The translations under genes were made by a program, and so were the position numbers. Shown here in pieces: positions 1 to 5,716 of a stretch of 34,260 nt of DNA (the stretch's first letter is position 1; each line of letters begins with the position of its first letter). Under the pieces are notes generated by a model, which saw only the letters and a list, made by a program, of their open reading frames with translations, did no database searches and had not been told where the DNA came from. The stretch is from positions 1-34,260 of the IMG/VR virus record IMGVR_UViG_3300035523_000148. One strand, written 5' to 3'. The stretch comes from a virus.

Positions 1-752
1 ATGACGCACACCCCGCACTTATCGACAGCCGCCTGTGGCAGCGAGTCCGTAAGTTGGACGGTGCCCCCAAGGACCAGTCCAGTTTTCCGGCAGAAATATC
101 CGCTGACCGGCCTTCTCTTCTGTTCAGAGTGCGGTGGGCCGCTCACCATTAGCGTGGTCGTCCATCACCGCAACCACTCGATCCGCTACATCTACTACGG
201 CTGTCAAGGTGGTCGAGATTCTGGCAATCCCAAGCCCTGCTACTGCAAAAACCTCGTGAAGCTGGACATCCTCCTCGACACGATGCTCGACCACCTTTTC
301 CAGCGGGTGCTCAATGACGGCTGGGTCGATACAGTGATGGCCGAGACACGCGAGGAGTTCAAGCGCCAGCGTTCAACCCAGGACAAGCGCTTGCCCAACG
401 ACAGGAAGAGACTCGCCAAGCTGGAGACCGACATTGCCTCTGCAGAGCGCCGTCTGGCTCGGATTCCCGAATCAGCTTTGGAGAACTATCTGGCCGAGCT
501 GGACGAGATGAAGCGGGAGCGTGCCGAGTTGCTGGTGGCGGTCTCCAGTGCTGGTGAGCAGGAGACGCTTGTTGATGTGGAGAAGCGGTTGCGCCAGCGT
601 GTGCAGCAGATTACGAGCGTGCTGCGGGAGAAGGACGCGGAGTCGTTGCGTTCGGTGTTGTTGGACGTGATTGAGCGGGTGGAGATCAGCCCGAAGCGGG
701 AGGTGGTCCTTACGGCGAAGGTGCCGGTTGTGTCTTCCGTTGGTACGCCCTG
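1..752 (+). repeat. Left copy of the flanking recombinase direct repeat
   Basis: This stretch aligns with 33509-34259 in the same orientation. Aligning by eye I count 47 substitutions and one single-base indel, about 94% identity. The two repeats sit at the two ends of the phage-like region. Confidence 0.85.
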
Positions 753-816
753 GGGCGTTCGAACGCCGGGCACAACCGCGATCCGCTACGTGCTGCCCCC
801 GAAGCGCACAGCATAA
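1..816 (+). CDS. Large serine recombinase, 3' part (zinc ribbon and coiled coil only)
   Basis: Only the C-terminal half of a serine recombinase lies here. From about residue 25 it matches the full-length recombinase at 32758-34260. The zinc ribbon is visible (CSEC, then YYGC, then CYC), followed by a long charged coiled coil and a DVIERVEIS segment near the end. The catalytic serine domain is not in the window. Compared with the right-hand copy there is one extra A at about 69-70, so the first 24 residues of this reading are out of frame and ATG 1 is probably not a natural start. The real gene would begin upstream and is now frameshifted, unless the extra base is an error. It continues 21 codons past the point where the right copy stops (TGG here, TGA there). 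Most differences between the copies are synonymous, which suggests the reading frame was under selection until recently. Confidence 0.8.
   Translation: MTHTPHLSTAACGSESVSWTVPPRTSPVFRQKYPLTGLLFCSECGGPLTISVVVHHRNHSIRYIYYGCQGGRDSGNPKPCYCKNLVKLDILLDTMLDHLFQRVLNDGWVDTVMAETREEFKRQRSTQDKRLPNDRKRLAKLETDIASAERRLARIPESALENYLAELDEMKRERAELLVAVSSAGEQETLVDVEKRLRQRVQQITSVLREKDAESLRSVLLDVIERVEISPKREVVLTAKVPVVSSVGTPWGVRTPGTTAIRYVLPPKRTA
754..767. repeat. 14-bp perfect palindrome just after the repeat boundary
   Basis: GGCGTTCGAACGCC reads the same on both strands. It begins two bases after the last base shared by the two recombinase copies. It lies inside the 3' end of the left gene, has no T-run, and so is not an ordinary terminator. 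An attachment or recombinase-binding site is one possibility. Confidence 0.5.
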
Positions 817-851
817 ACCGAAGTCCCTCGCCACGCGACAGATTGTTCGCC

Positions 852-910
852 TGCGCTCCGTCTGGTCCAATCGGTCCTGTCGGGCCAGCCACGACGGCAG
901 GCCCCTGGAG
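852..910 (-). other. Possible collagen-like gene remnant
   Basis: The minus strand reads GPAVVAGPTGPIGPDGAQ here, matching the style and strand of the Gly-Pro-Thr fibre genes at 24-28 kb. No start, ribosome site or longer frame supports an intact gene. It may be a scrap of a fibre gene or chance GC-rich sequence. Confidence 0.3.
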
Positions 911-924
911 ACGGAGACCGAGAA

Positions 925-1080
925 ATGGCAAAGCAAGCAACCCAAGAAGTCCCACCAGCCGTCCGCGAGTGGCTCAGCCACAACGGCAAACGCGGCGGAG
1001 CACTCATCAAGCAGGCCATGGCCGAATACCGCGCCAAGCACCAAGGCGAGCAGCCCAAAGAGCCAGCCAAGAGCAAGTAA
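925..1080 (+). CDS. Small hypothetical protein, 51 aa
   Basis: An ATG with GGAG eight bases upstream opens a 51-residue frame. The product starts MAKQATQEVPPAVREWLSHN and ends in a lysine/proline-rich tail. A Rho-independent terminator follows 25 bases after the stop, which supports a real transcription unit. The motif VREWLSHNGKRGG followed by a basic helix could bind nucleic acid, but I recognise no family. It is a free-standing gene between the left recombinase copy and the DUF6876 gene. Confidence 0.65.
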   Translation: MAKQATQEVPPAVREWLSHNGKRGGALIKQAMAEYRAKHQGEQPKEPAKSK

Positions 1081-1104
1081 ACCAAAGAAAGGAGACAAAT
1101 CTCA

Positions 1105-1127
1105 GGGAGGCAATCGCCTCCCTTTTT
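1105..1127 (+). terminator. Rho-independent terminator
   Basis: A perfect 7-bp stem (GGGAGGC / GCCTCCC) with loop AATC is followed by five T residues. It ends the 925-1080 transcript. The next gene's ribosome site (AAGGAG) lies just downstream. Confidence 0.85.
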
Positions 1128-1145
1128 CATGGAAGGAGACAGGGA

Positions 1146-1478
1146 ATGCAGAAATACAACAACAGCCTATTCCTAACCTGCGGCGTCCGCGAATTCTGCG
1201 ACCAGAAGAAGTGCTGGTGGTTCCTCGACGTGATCTTCTCGTACCAAGCCGAAGCCCGCAAAGACCCGATGCTCCACGACTGCCAATTCTGGCACCTGAC
1301 AGTCAGGCCCGACAGGACAGCCACGGTCAGGTGCGACCGCGACAAAGGCAACACAGCCTTCTCACAGGAAATACCCTTCACCGACTTTCCAGATGCAGAA
1401 GGTACGCTCTGGGTCGAATACGGAGAAGTTGAGGAAGGCAAGCCGTGCTGGGTAATTCTCAGGCCCGAGGAACACTAA
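1146..1478 (+). CDS. DUF6876 family protein
   Basis: The 110-residue product starts MQKYNNSLFLTCGVREFCDQ. It then shows the order typical of DUF6876: a tryptophan-rich WWFLDVIFSYQ segment (about 24-34), QFWHLTVRPDRTATV (about 47-61) and QEIPFTDFP (about 75-83). The family is a small domain of unknown function common on phages and mobile elements. AAGGAG lies eight bases before the ATG, and a terminator separates it from the gene before. Its last 20 bases overlap the tail of the convergent HNH gene. The family call is by recalled pattern; the function is unknown. Confidence 0.75.
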   Translation: MQKYNNSLFLTCGVREFCDQKKCWWFLDVIFSYQAEARKDPMLHDCQFWHLTVRPDRTATVRCDRDKGNTAFSQEIPFTDFPDAEGTLWVEYGEVEEGKPCWVILRPEEH

Positions 1479-1743
1479 TCACTGAGAGTTTGTTGTCCTT
1501 GCTCCAGGAGTGCGGAAGGCCCGTTGCGCCGTACTCCAGGAGCGCTCGATAAAGCAGCGGCCTGACCTTCTCCTCGAAAACATAGTGGCAGTTCGGACAG
1601 AGGGAAATGGCGTTCCACTCTGGGTGGCCCTTGACTTCATCGACGATATGACAGCAGTGCCTTCGACCAGAGGACCACCCACACCACTCGCAGTGCCTCT
1701 CCGCAATCCTCTTAACGGCCTTCCGGTTCTTGAACGCAGCCAT
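1459..1743 (-). CDS. HNH endonuclease
   Basis: The product is 94 residues from ATG 1743. It carries a compact HNH/McrA-like domain: CEWCG, then CCHIVDE, then ISLCPNCH. The paired CxxC motifs would hold a structural zinc, and the H of HIVDE with the final N and H would form the metal-dependent nuclease site. AAGGA sits very close to this ATG. An in-frame ATG at 1827, and a TTG at 1848, would lengthen the protein but lack a good ribosome site. It diverges from the AP2/HNH gene and overlaps the 3' end of the DUF6876 gene by 20 bases. Single small HNH genes like this in phages are usually homing-type or packaging-associated nucleases; the neighbours do not say which. Confidence 0.8.
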   Translation of the reverse strand: MAAFKNRKAVKRIAERHCEWCGWSSGRRHCCHIVDEVKGHPEWNAISLCPNCHYVFEEKVRPLLYRALLEYGATGLPHSWSKDNKLSVISVPRA

Positions 1744-1848
1744 GTTCCTTGTGTCGTCGTTGGGCCGGTCCGCCTTGAGCAGTTCTGTAGGGGAGACTCC
1801 TCGTGGCACGCTCTCAAAGTAAAACATAAGAACAAAGGAGCGTGCCAA

Positions 1849-2385
1849 ATGGCTGAATTCACGATTCGATACAAAGGTTCAGAGCAGACCGTCCTCGTTG
1901 ACGACGAAGACTTACCAATCCTTCAGGAACACACCACGGGTTGGCAAAAATGGCGAATCATGCCATCTGGTAAATCAAAGCTGCGGGTAATTCGTTTCCT
2001 GAACGACGGACCGAAAGACAAGCCAACACATACGCTGCTCCTCCATCGCTTCCTCTTGGGTCTGGCTTACGCGCCAAGCCATATCCATGTTGACCATATC
2101 AACGGCAATCCACTCGATAACCGTAAGTGCAACCTGCGAATGGCGACCAATGCGCAGAATCTGATGAACACAACTAAACGTCCTGGTTGCAGGTCTCGAT
2201 TCAAGGGTGTGGCTCTCTGTAAAGGCCGGAAGTCGAAGCCCTGGCAGGCCAGCCTTGGAGACCACACTCATTCCTTTATTGGCCGGTTCGCAACAGAAGA
2301 GGAAGCGGCCCGAGCGTATGACCGTGCTGCACAGGAGCGCTACGGCAGCTTCGCGATCCTGAACTTCCCGTTAGTATCGCAATAA
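1849..2385 (+). CDS. HNH homing endonuclease with AP2 DNA-binding domain
   Basis: This 178-residue protein combines an HNH_3-type nuclease (HVDHINGNPLDNRKCNLR, then NAQNLMN) in the middle with a C-terminal AP2 domain starting at SRFKGV and running through FATEEEAARAYDRAA. This domain pair is the standard layout of phage and cyanobacterial HNH/AP2 homing nucleases: HNH cuts DNA and AP2 positions it. The ATG is chosen because AAGGAG lies eight bases upstream; longer frames to the left have no support. It is transcribed away from the other HNH gene. It interrupts no visible gene and so looks free-standing rather than intron-borne. Confidence 0.88.
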   Translation: MAEFTIRYKGSEQTVLVDDEDLPILQEHTTGWQKWRIMPSGKSKLRVIRFLNDGPKDKPTHTLLLHRFLLGLAYAPSHIHVDHINGNPLDNRKCNLRMATNAQNLMNTTKRPGCRSRFKGVALCKGRKSKPWQASLGDHTHSFIGRFATEEEAARAYDRAAQERYGSFAILNFPLVSQ

Positions 2386-2396
2386 GTGGTTCTCTC

Positions 2397-2438
2397 GGTA
2401 ACGCGATTGTTACCAGGGAGAACGGTCAACGTTACCAG
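2397..2438. repeat. Inverted and direct GTTACC repeats downstream of the AP2/HNH gene
   Basis: GGTAAC (2397-2402) pairs with GTTACC (2409-2414). GTTACCAG then recurs 22 bases later (2431-2438), about two helical turns. There is no T-run. It could be an operator for the gene at 2609. The rest of 2439-2608 shows nothing I can name. Confidence 0.3.
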
Positions 2439-2608
2439 CTTCTCCACCTAAAGACGAATTATCCCAAGCGCTTGTATTCCTCCGGTCGAGGAATCCTAGT
2501 CGTCGTATGCCTTCACAGCAGACTTCGTGGCACGTCGGTTGTTAAAAAATTCTCCGTCGCCGACCAATCCGGTTGGCTCAAGGGGCCAGAGGCCCAGGAG
2601 AGGGAAAG

Positions 2609-2989
2609 ATGATCCGCAACAGCCGCCAGAACAACACCACGAAGTCCACCAAGAGCGCCAAGGCCAGCAAGCCGATGCTCGAAGCCAAAGGACCGGCCAA
2701 GCAGCCCAAGAAGGAAAGCAAGCCGGAAATCCACCCGATTTGCAGCGGTGGCTTGGCCCCAATTACAGAAGCGGTCGGCACGATGTTCCGCGCAGAGGCC
2801 AAAGGCGCTCCGCAGCCTGGTGACACGGTGCTGGCCAAGATCGGCAACCACGAAGTGGTTCTGATCGTCAGCCACATCGACCTCCTCAAATCCGGCTCGG
2901 TCCTCGTGCACTCCTGGATCGTCAAAGGCTCTGGCGATCACAAGATTTTGGGAGAGGCCAAGGGCAAGCTGGCGCAGTTCACCTGGTAG
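2609..2989 (+). CDS. Hypothetical basic phage protein, 126 aa
   Basis: An AGGAGAGGG ribosome site precedes ATG 2609. Residues 1-50 are lysine-, serine- and alanine-rich and probably disordered. The rest looks folded: PGDTVLAKIGNHEVVLIVSH, then VLVHSWIVKG. The alternating beta-type pattern suggests a small barrel, but I recognise no family. A strong terminator follows directly, so it is probably a single-gene unit in the accessory arm. Confidence 0.65.
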   Translation: MIRNSRQNNTTKSTKSAKASKPMLEAKGPAKQPKKESKPEIHPICSGGLAPITEAVGTMFRAEAKGAPQPGDTVLAKIGNHEVVLIVSHIDLLKSGSVLVHSWIVKGSGDHKILGEAKGKLAQFTW

Positions 2990-3011
2990 CCGTTAGTTGG
3001 CTTTAAGGATG

Positions 3012-3038
3012 AAGGCCGGTCAAGCGACCGGCCTTTTT
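3012..3038 (+). terminator. Rho-independent terminator
   Basis: A perfect 10-bp stem (AAGGCCGGTC / GACCGGCCTT) with loop AAGC runs into five T residues. It follows the stop at 2989 by 22 bases. The tail TTTTTCATG is the same as that of the terminator at 1105. Confidence 0.9.
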
Positions 3039-3160
3039 CATGTCCGGACCCTGCCAGAACAGCCACCGAGGCCCCAGAGCCTCACGGGAAAAGAACGAAG
3101 GCCCACGACGGGCCACGGAGAAGGCCCGCCGACCGCCAGCCGACAGCGCTAGATAAGGTC

Positions 3161-3769
3161 ATGGATGACACCGGCCCCACCACCGACCAGCCGAACGAGC
3201 CGACCGAGCAGACCTGCCAACACTGCGGCCTACCCATCCCGGCAAGAAGAGCCAAACGCGAGACCGTCCGCTACTGCTCCAGAAAGTGCGGAAAAGCAGC
3301 CTACCGAGGCCGCAAAATAGGCCGCATCACCAACCCGTCTATCAACCCCACCACCGGCCCAGCCACTTGCCAACACTGCGGACTTCTCCTACCACCCGAG
3401 AGAGCCAAATGGAGTCACACCCGCTACTGTAGCAGAGCCTGTTGGAGAGGAGCGTACCAAACAAGACGAACAGGCCACAAGACCTACAAATCCCAGCTAC
3501 CCAGAGACCTCCTCCACCCACTCGACATCAGCAACCTCACGATGGTCAACCCAGCGGCCTACATCGTCCCAGGAGCAGACCCAATCGAAGCCATGGGCCG
3601 TTGTGTCAAAGACCTCTACTCCCTAGCAGCCAGCGCAGCAGCATTCCGCAAACGCTGCGTAGAACTAAAAGGCAACGCCACGTACTTGGAGTGCAGCCAC
3701 AGTCACTTAGGATTGGTTTATCGGCGAGCGTTCAGTAGACCGAACCAGTCGCCACGAATCGCTGATTAA
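3161..3769 (+). CDS. Protein with two tandem zinc-finger-like modules
   Basis: The 202-residue product has two clear copies of one module in its first 105 residues: CQHCGLPIP...YCSRKC and CQHCGLLLP...YCSRAC. Each has a CxxC and a CxxxC pair, fitting one zinc per module, and each is followed by a basic AYRGRK or AYQTRR tail. The C-terminal half (about 110-202) is a helical region of no recognised family. Tandem treble-clef or ribbon modules with basic tails suggest nucleic-acid binding. No convincing ribosome site is visible before ATG 3161. It ends one base before the convergent gene at 3771. The sequence shows an internal duplication; the function is unknown. Confidence 0.72.
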   Translation: MDDTGPTTDQPNEPTEQTCQHCGLPIPARRAKRETVRYCSRKCGKAAYRGRKIGRITNPSINPTTGPATCQHCGLLLPPERAKWSHTRYCSRACWRGAYQTRRTGHKTYKSQLPRDLLHPLDISNLTMVNPAAYIVPGADPIEAMGRCVKDLYSLAASAAAFRKRCVELKGNATYLECSHSHLGLVYRRAFSRPNQSPRIAD

Positions 3770-3770
3770 G

Positions 3771-3965
3771 TCAGTCTGGGTAATATCGGCGTAGTAGCTC
3801 GAATCCCTTCTCGGCGTCAAGACCAAGAGCGTTGATCTCGTTGATGGTTTGATAGAACTCTGCCCGCTGCTCGTCTCGAATAGTGTAGATGTGGCACTCC
3901 CAAGAGCGAGGCGAATTCGGCTCACCGGGAAGGCGAGGAAGAGAGCGCCACACCTCGATCTTCAT
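3771..3965 (-). CDS. Small hypothetical protein, 64 aa
   Basis: The product starts MKIEVWRSLPRLPGEPNSPR and ends in a helical FELLRRYYPD. Its start overlaps the stop of the gene upstream (3962-4087) as ATGA, so the two are translationally coupled. It has a purine-rich GAGGAA site just before the start. It runs convergently to within one base of the zinc-finger gene. I recognise no family. The coupling and good coding character support a real gene. Confidence 0.6.
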   Translation of the reverse strand: MKIEVWRSLPRLPGEPNSPRSWECHIYTIRDEQRAEFYQTINEINALGLDAEKGFELLRRYYPD

Positions 3966-4087
3966 TTCTTCCTCTTCAATTTCTTCTGTTTGGCTCTGTA
4001 GTTCTTCAAGTAGGCCCGCATGTAGACCTTGTACTTCTCAGTCTTCCGGCGTCTGGCTCTGTACCGATTCTTTGATGGACTCCTCAT
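3962..4087 (-). CDS. Very basic 41-residue protein
   Basis: An AAAGGAGGA ribosome site precedes ATG 4087. The product (MRSPSKNRYRARRRKTEKYK at its start) is about 45% lysine and arginine with many tyrosines, and is probably one long basic helix. Its TGA overlaps the ATG of the gene at 3965, so the two form an operon. Such composition suggests binding to DNA or RNA, but that is inference. A CAAACATAC motif shared with several other minus-strand genes lies just upstream. Confidence 0.65.
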   Translation of the reverse strand: MRSPSKNRYRARRRKTEKYKVYMRAYLKNYRAKQKKLKRKK

Positions 4088-4100
4088 AAATCCTCCTTTT

Positions 4101-4111
4101 ACGTATGTTTG
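4101..4111 (-). promoter_or_regulatory. CAAACATAC motif, copy 1
   Basis: On the minus strand CAAACATACGT ends 14 bases upstream of the start at 4087 and just 5' of its ribosome site. It is one of six similar motifs in front of minus-strand genes. Confidence 0.35.
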
Positions 4112-4160
4112 AAAGCAGAAAGGGGTCAGTCAAATATTAGAGTAAAGAGGGGAACATAGC

Positions 4161-4964
4161 ATGAATCCAAAACTCAGCCCGAAGATCAGCCCGGAAGAAA
4201 ACAAGAAGCTCAAGCGAGCCTTGATTGAAGCAGCCTACGACATGAAGTCACCCAACCGCCCGAACTATCCTGAAATCTGGAAGCCGATTCCAGATTGGGA
4301 ACATTACCAGGTCTCGAATTGGGGCCGAGTCCGCCGAATGACTGACAACTATGACCGACCACTCAAAACACCAAGAATACTACCCAACCCGCACGGCTTC
4401 ACGGGTGGAAGTGCCGGTAATCGGCGACATAAGATGTACTTCATAACGCACTTGAGCCACCATTGTGAAGTGACAACGGTCTTGATTCACCGACTGGTAG
4501 CACGCGCATTCCTCGGTGAGCCGAAAGGGATCAAGACCCAAGTCAACCACAAAGACTGTGAGCCGTTAGCGCCGTGGGGAAATCGGCTCAGTAACCTGGA
4601 ATTCGTAACACCACGTGGACAGCTCAGACACGAGGAAGAGAGTGGCAAGACCACTGGCCGAATCCTGACTCCGCGACAGATCATCAGGCTGCGACAGCTA
4701 CGCGCCAAGGGTTACCCTGCGGTCTTCCTTGCGAAGAAATACGACGTTGGTCTTGATACTGTGACTAGGATCGCCACAGGCCGTGCATGGAAGCAGATTG
4801 GTGGGCCGCTCACAAATAACGGCAAAACGAGCGAGCGCTGGAAATGGGATAAGCAGTTTTATCGCCGAGTCCATCGCTTGTTCTCACAGGGACTGTCGAG
4901 GAAAGAGATTGCTGAGATCGTTGGAATGTCCAGCCCAACTGTTAGCCGTGTTCTGAAGCACTAG
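4161..4964 (+). CDS. NUMOD4/HNH homing endonuclease with C-terminal helix-turn-helix domains
   Basis: This 267-residue protein has a NUMOD4 motif at about 38-60 (EIWKPIPDWEHYQVSNWGRV), an HNH_3-type domain at about 105-150 (LIHRLVARAF, then VNHKDC, then NLEFVT) and two HTH-like segments: about 170-200 (TPRQIIRLRQLRAKGYPAVF) and about 240-266 (SRKEIAEIVGMSSPTVSRVL). NUMOD4 plus HNH is the hallmark of free-standing phage homing nucleases, and the HTH parts would set DNA specificity. A GAGGGG site lies ten bases before the ATG. It is divergent from the pair at 3771-4087. It is the third HNH gene within 3.5 kb. Confidence 0.88.
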   Translation: MNPKLSPKISPEENKKLKRALIEAAYDMKSPNRPNYPEIWKPIPDWEHYQVSNWGRVRRMTDNYDRPLKTPRILPNPHGFTGGSAGNRRHKMYFITHLSHHCEVTTVLIHRLVARAFLGEPKGIKTQVNHKDCEPLAPWGNRLSNLEFVTPRGQLRHEEESGKTTGRILTPRQIIRLRQLRAKGYPAVFLAKKYDVGLDTVTRIATGRAWKQIGGPLTNNGKTSERWKWDKQFYRRVHRLFSQGLSRKEIAEIVGMSSPTVSRVLKH

Positions 4965-4973
4965 AGGTGTGCC

Positions 4974-5150
4974 ATGATCCAGTGTCAACACTGTCGGCGC
5001 AGCCCAGCAAACAAGACGCTTTTTAGAGGAGTCTGCGTTAGTTGCTTGGCCAGCATAGCACGACGAGAACCGAGTCACCCGACGATCTTAACGCTGATGG
5101 CGACGGTTGAGAAGCTGCACGCGGTATTTTACAAGAGGAGGAGACGATGA
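4974..5150 (+). CDS. Small zinc-ribbon protein, 58 aa
   Basis: ATG 4974 follows the HNH stop by nine bases, and a GAGGTG stretch in between can act as ribosome site. The product has C4-x2-C7 (MIQCQHC) and C21-x2-C24 (CVSC), enough for one zinc site, and ends in a run of arginines. Its TGA overlaps the ATG of the gene at 5147. The opening CQHC echoes the modules of the 3161 gene. Probably a small nucleic-acid-binding or scaffold protein; no family recognised. Confidence 0.6.
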   Translation: MIQCQHCRRSPANKTLFRGVCVSCLASIARREPSHPTILTLMATVEKLHAVFYKRRRR

Positions 5151-5377
5151 ACGACGAGCTACAGTTCCCACCAAGGAACTTGGTGTACGAGAAAGCTAAG
5201 GCCCGAGTTGAGGCCAGAGTCAAGACCAAGGCTCTTACCCAGCTCCCAGCAATCGACTCTCCGATCTCCATCACAAACTACCTTGGAGTCGTCTTCACCG
5301 GCAAAGTCACTGCAGCTCATTACGACACCCAGCGCTGCTGTTACGTGATCGAGGCCAGGGACGAGAGGCCCCTATGA
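5147..5377 (+). CDS. Small hypothetical protein, 76 aa
   Basis: The start overlaps the gene before by ATGA and is preceded by AGAGGAGGAG, a strong ribosome site. The product has a charged N-terminal helix (YEKAKARVEARVKTKA) and then a beta-type segment (ISITNYLGVVFTGKVTAAHY, then CCYVIEAR), suggesting a small barrel. The stop overlaps the next start as ATGA. No family recognised. Confidence 0.62.
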   Translation: MNDELQFPPRNLVYEKAKARVEARVKTKALTQLPAIDSPISITNYLGVVFTGKVTAAHYDTQRCCYVIEARDERPL

Positions 5378-5484
5378 GCGATAAGCGAGAAGGTCCAGCG
5401 CTCCGCACATTCGAGCCATACCTGCCTTGCCTTGGCTGTAAATGGCAAAGCCCGCATTTCAACGCATGGCCCCAAGACCAATGA
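5374..5484 (+). CDS. Very small protein, 36 aa
   Basis: ATG 5374 overlaps the stop of the preceding gene (ATGA), giving a chain of three coupled genes. The product contains CLGC and ends WPQDQ. It is short enough that chance is possible; the overlap and the purine-rich AGGGACGAGAGG upstream are the support. It ends eight bases from the convergent gene at 5492. Confidence 0.45.
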   Translation: MSDKREGPALRTFEPYLPCLGCKWQSPHFNAWPQDQ

Positions 5485-5491
5485 ACCGAAA

Positions 5492-5716
5492 TTAGAGGCC
5501 CCAAGTCTGGGGGCAATAGAAATATCGCCTTGGAGCAGCGCACTGCTGAATGACATTTCCCCACAGAGACCCTGGTTCTGGCCGTGGACCAGGACCAGCG
5601 CTGGTCGTGTACTTCGGGTTTAGATCGCTACGGTTGATCTCATCGTGCATCCACGACGTATCAGCAGGGAGGAACTGGCGCAGCGTCTGTGACCTTACGG
5701 CCTCGTTTTCTCTCAT
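5492..5716 (-). CDS. Hypothetical protein at the end of the tail operon, 74 aa
   Basis: Its ATG shares one base with the TAA of the tail-hub gene (TAATG), and GGAGGA precedes it, so translation is coupled to the tail hub. The product starts MRENEAVRSQTLRQFLPADT and later has RPEPGSLWGNVIQQ. It has no visible signal peptide or membrane helix, and I recognise no family. It is the last gene of the long minus-strand virion operon. The position would suit a tail accessory protein, but this is inference. Confidence 0.6.
   Translation of the reverse strand: MRENEAVRSQTLRQFLPADTSWMHDEINRSDLNPKYTTSAGPGPRPEPGSLWGNVIQQCAAPRRYFYCPQTWGL

Noticed and set aside
671-1432. Plus-strand frame of 253 residues across the left recombinase end
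   Set aside because: Overlaps three better supported genes and a terminator, and its residues are Arg/Ser/Pro-rich as in wrong-frame translations.
5498-5516. Terminator between the converging genes near 5.49 kb
   Set aside because: GCCCC...GGGGGC stem has a bulge and no T-run in either direction.
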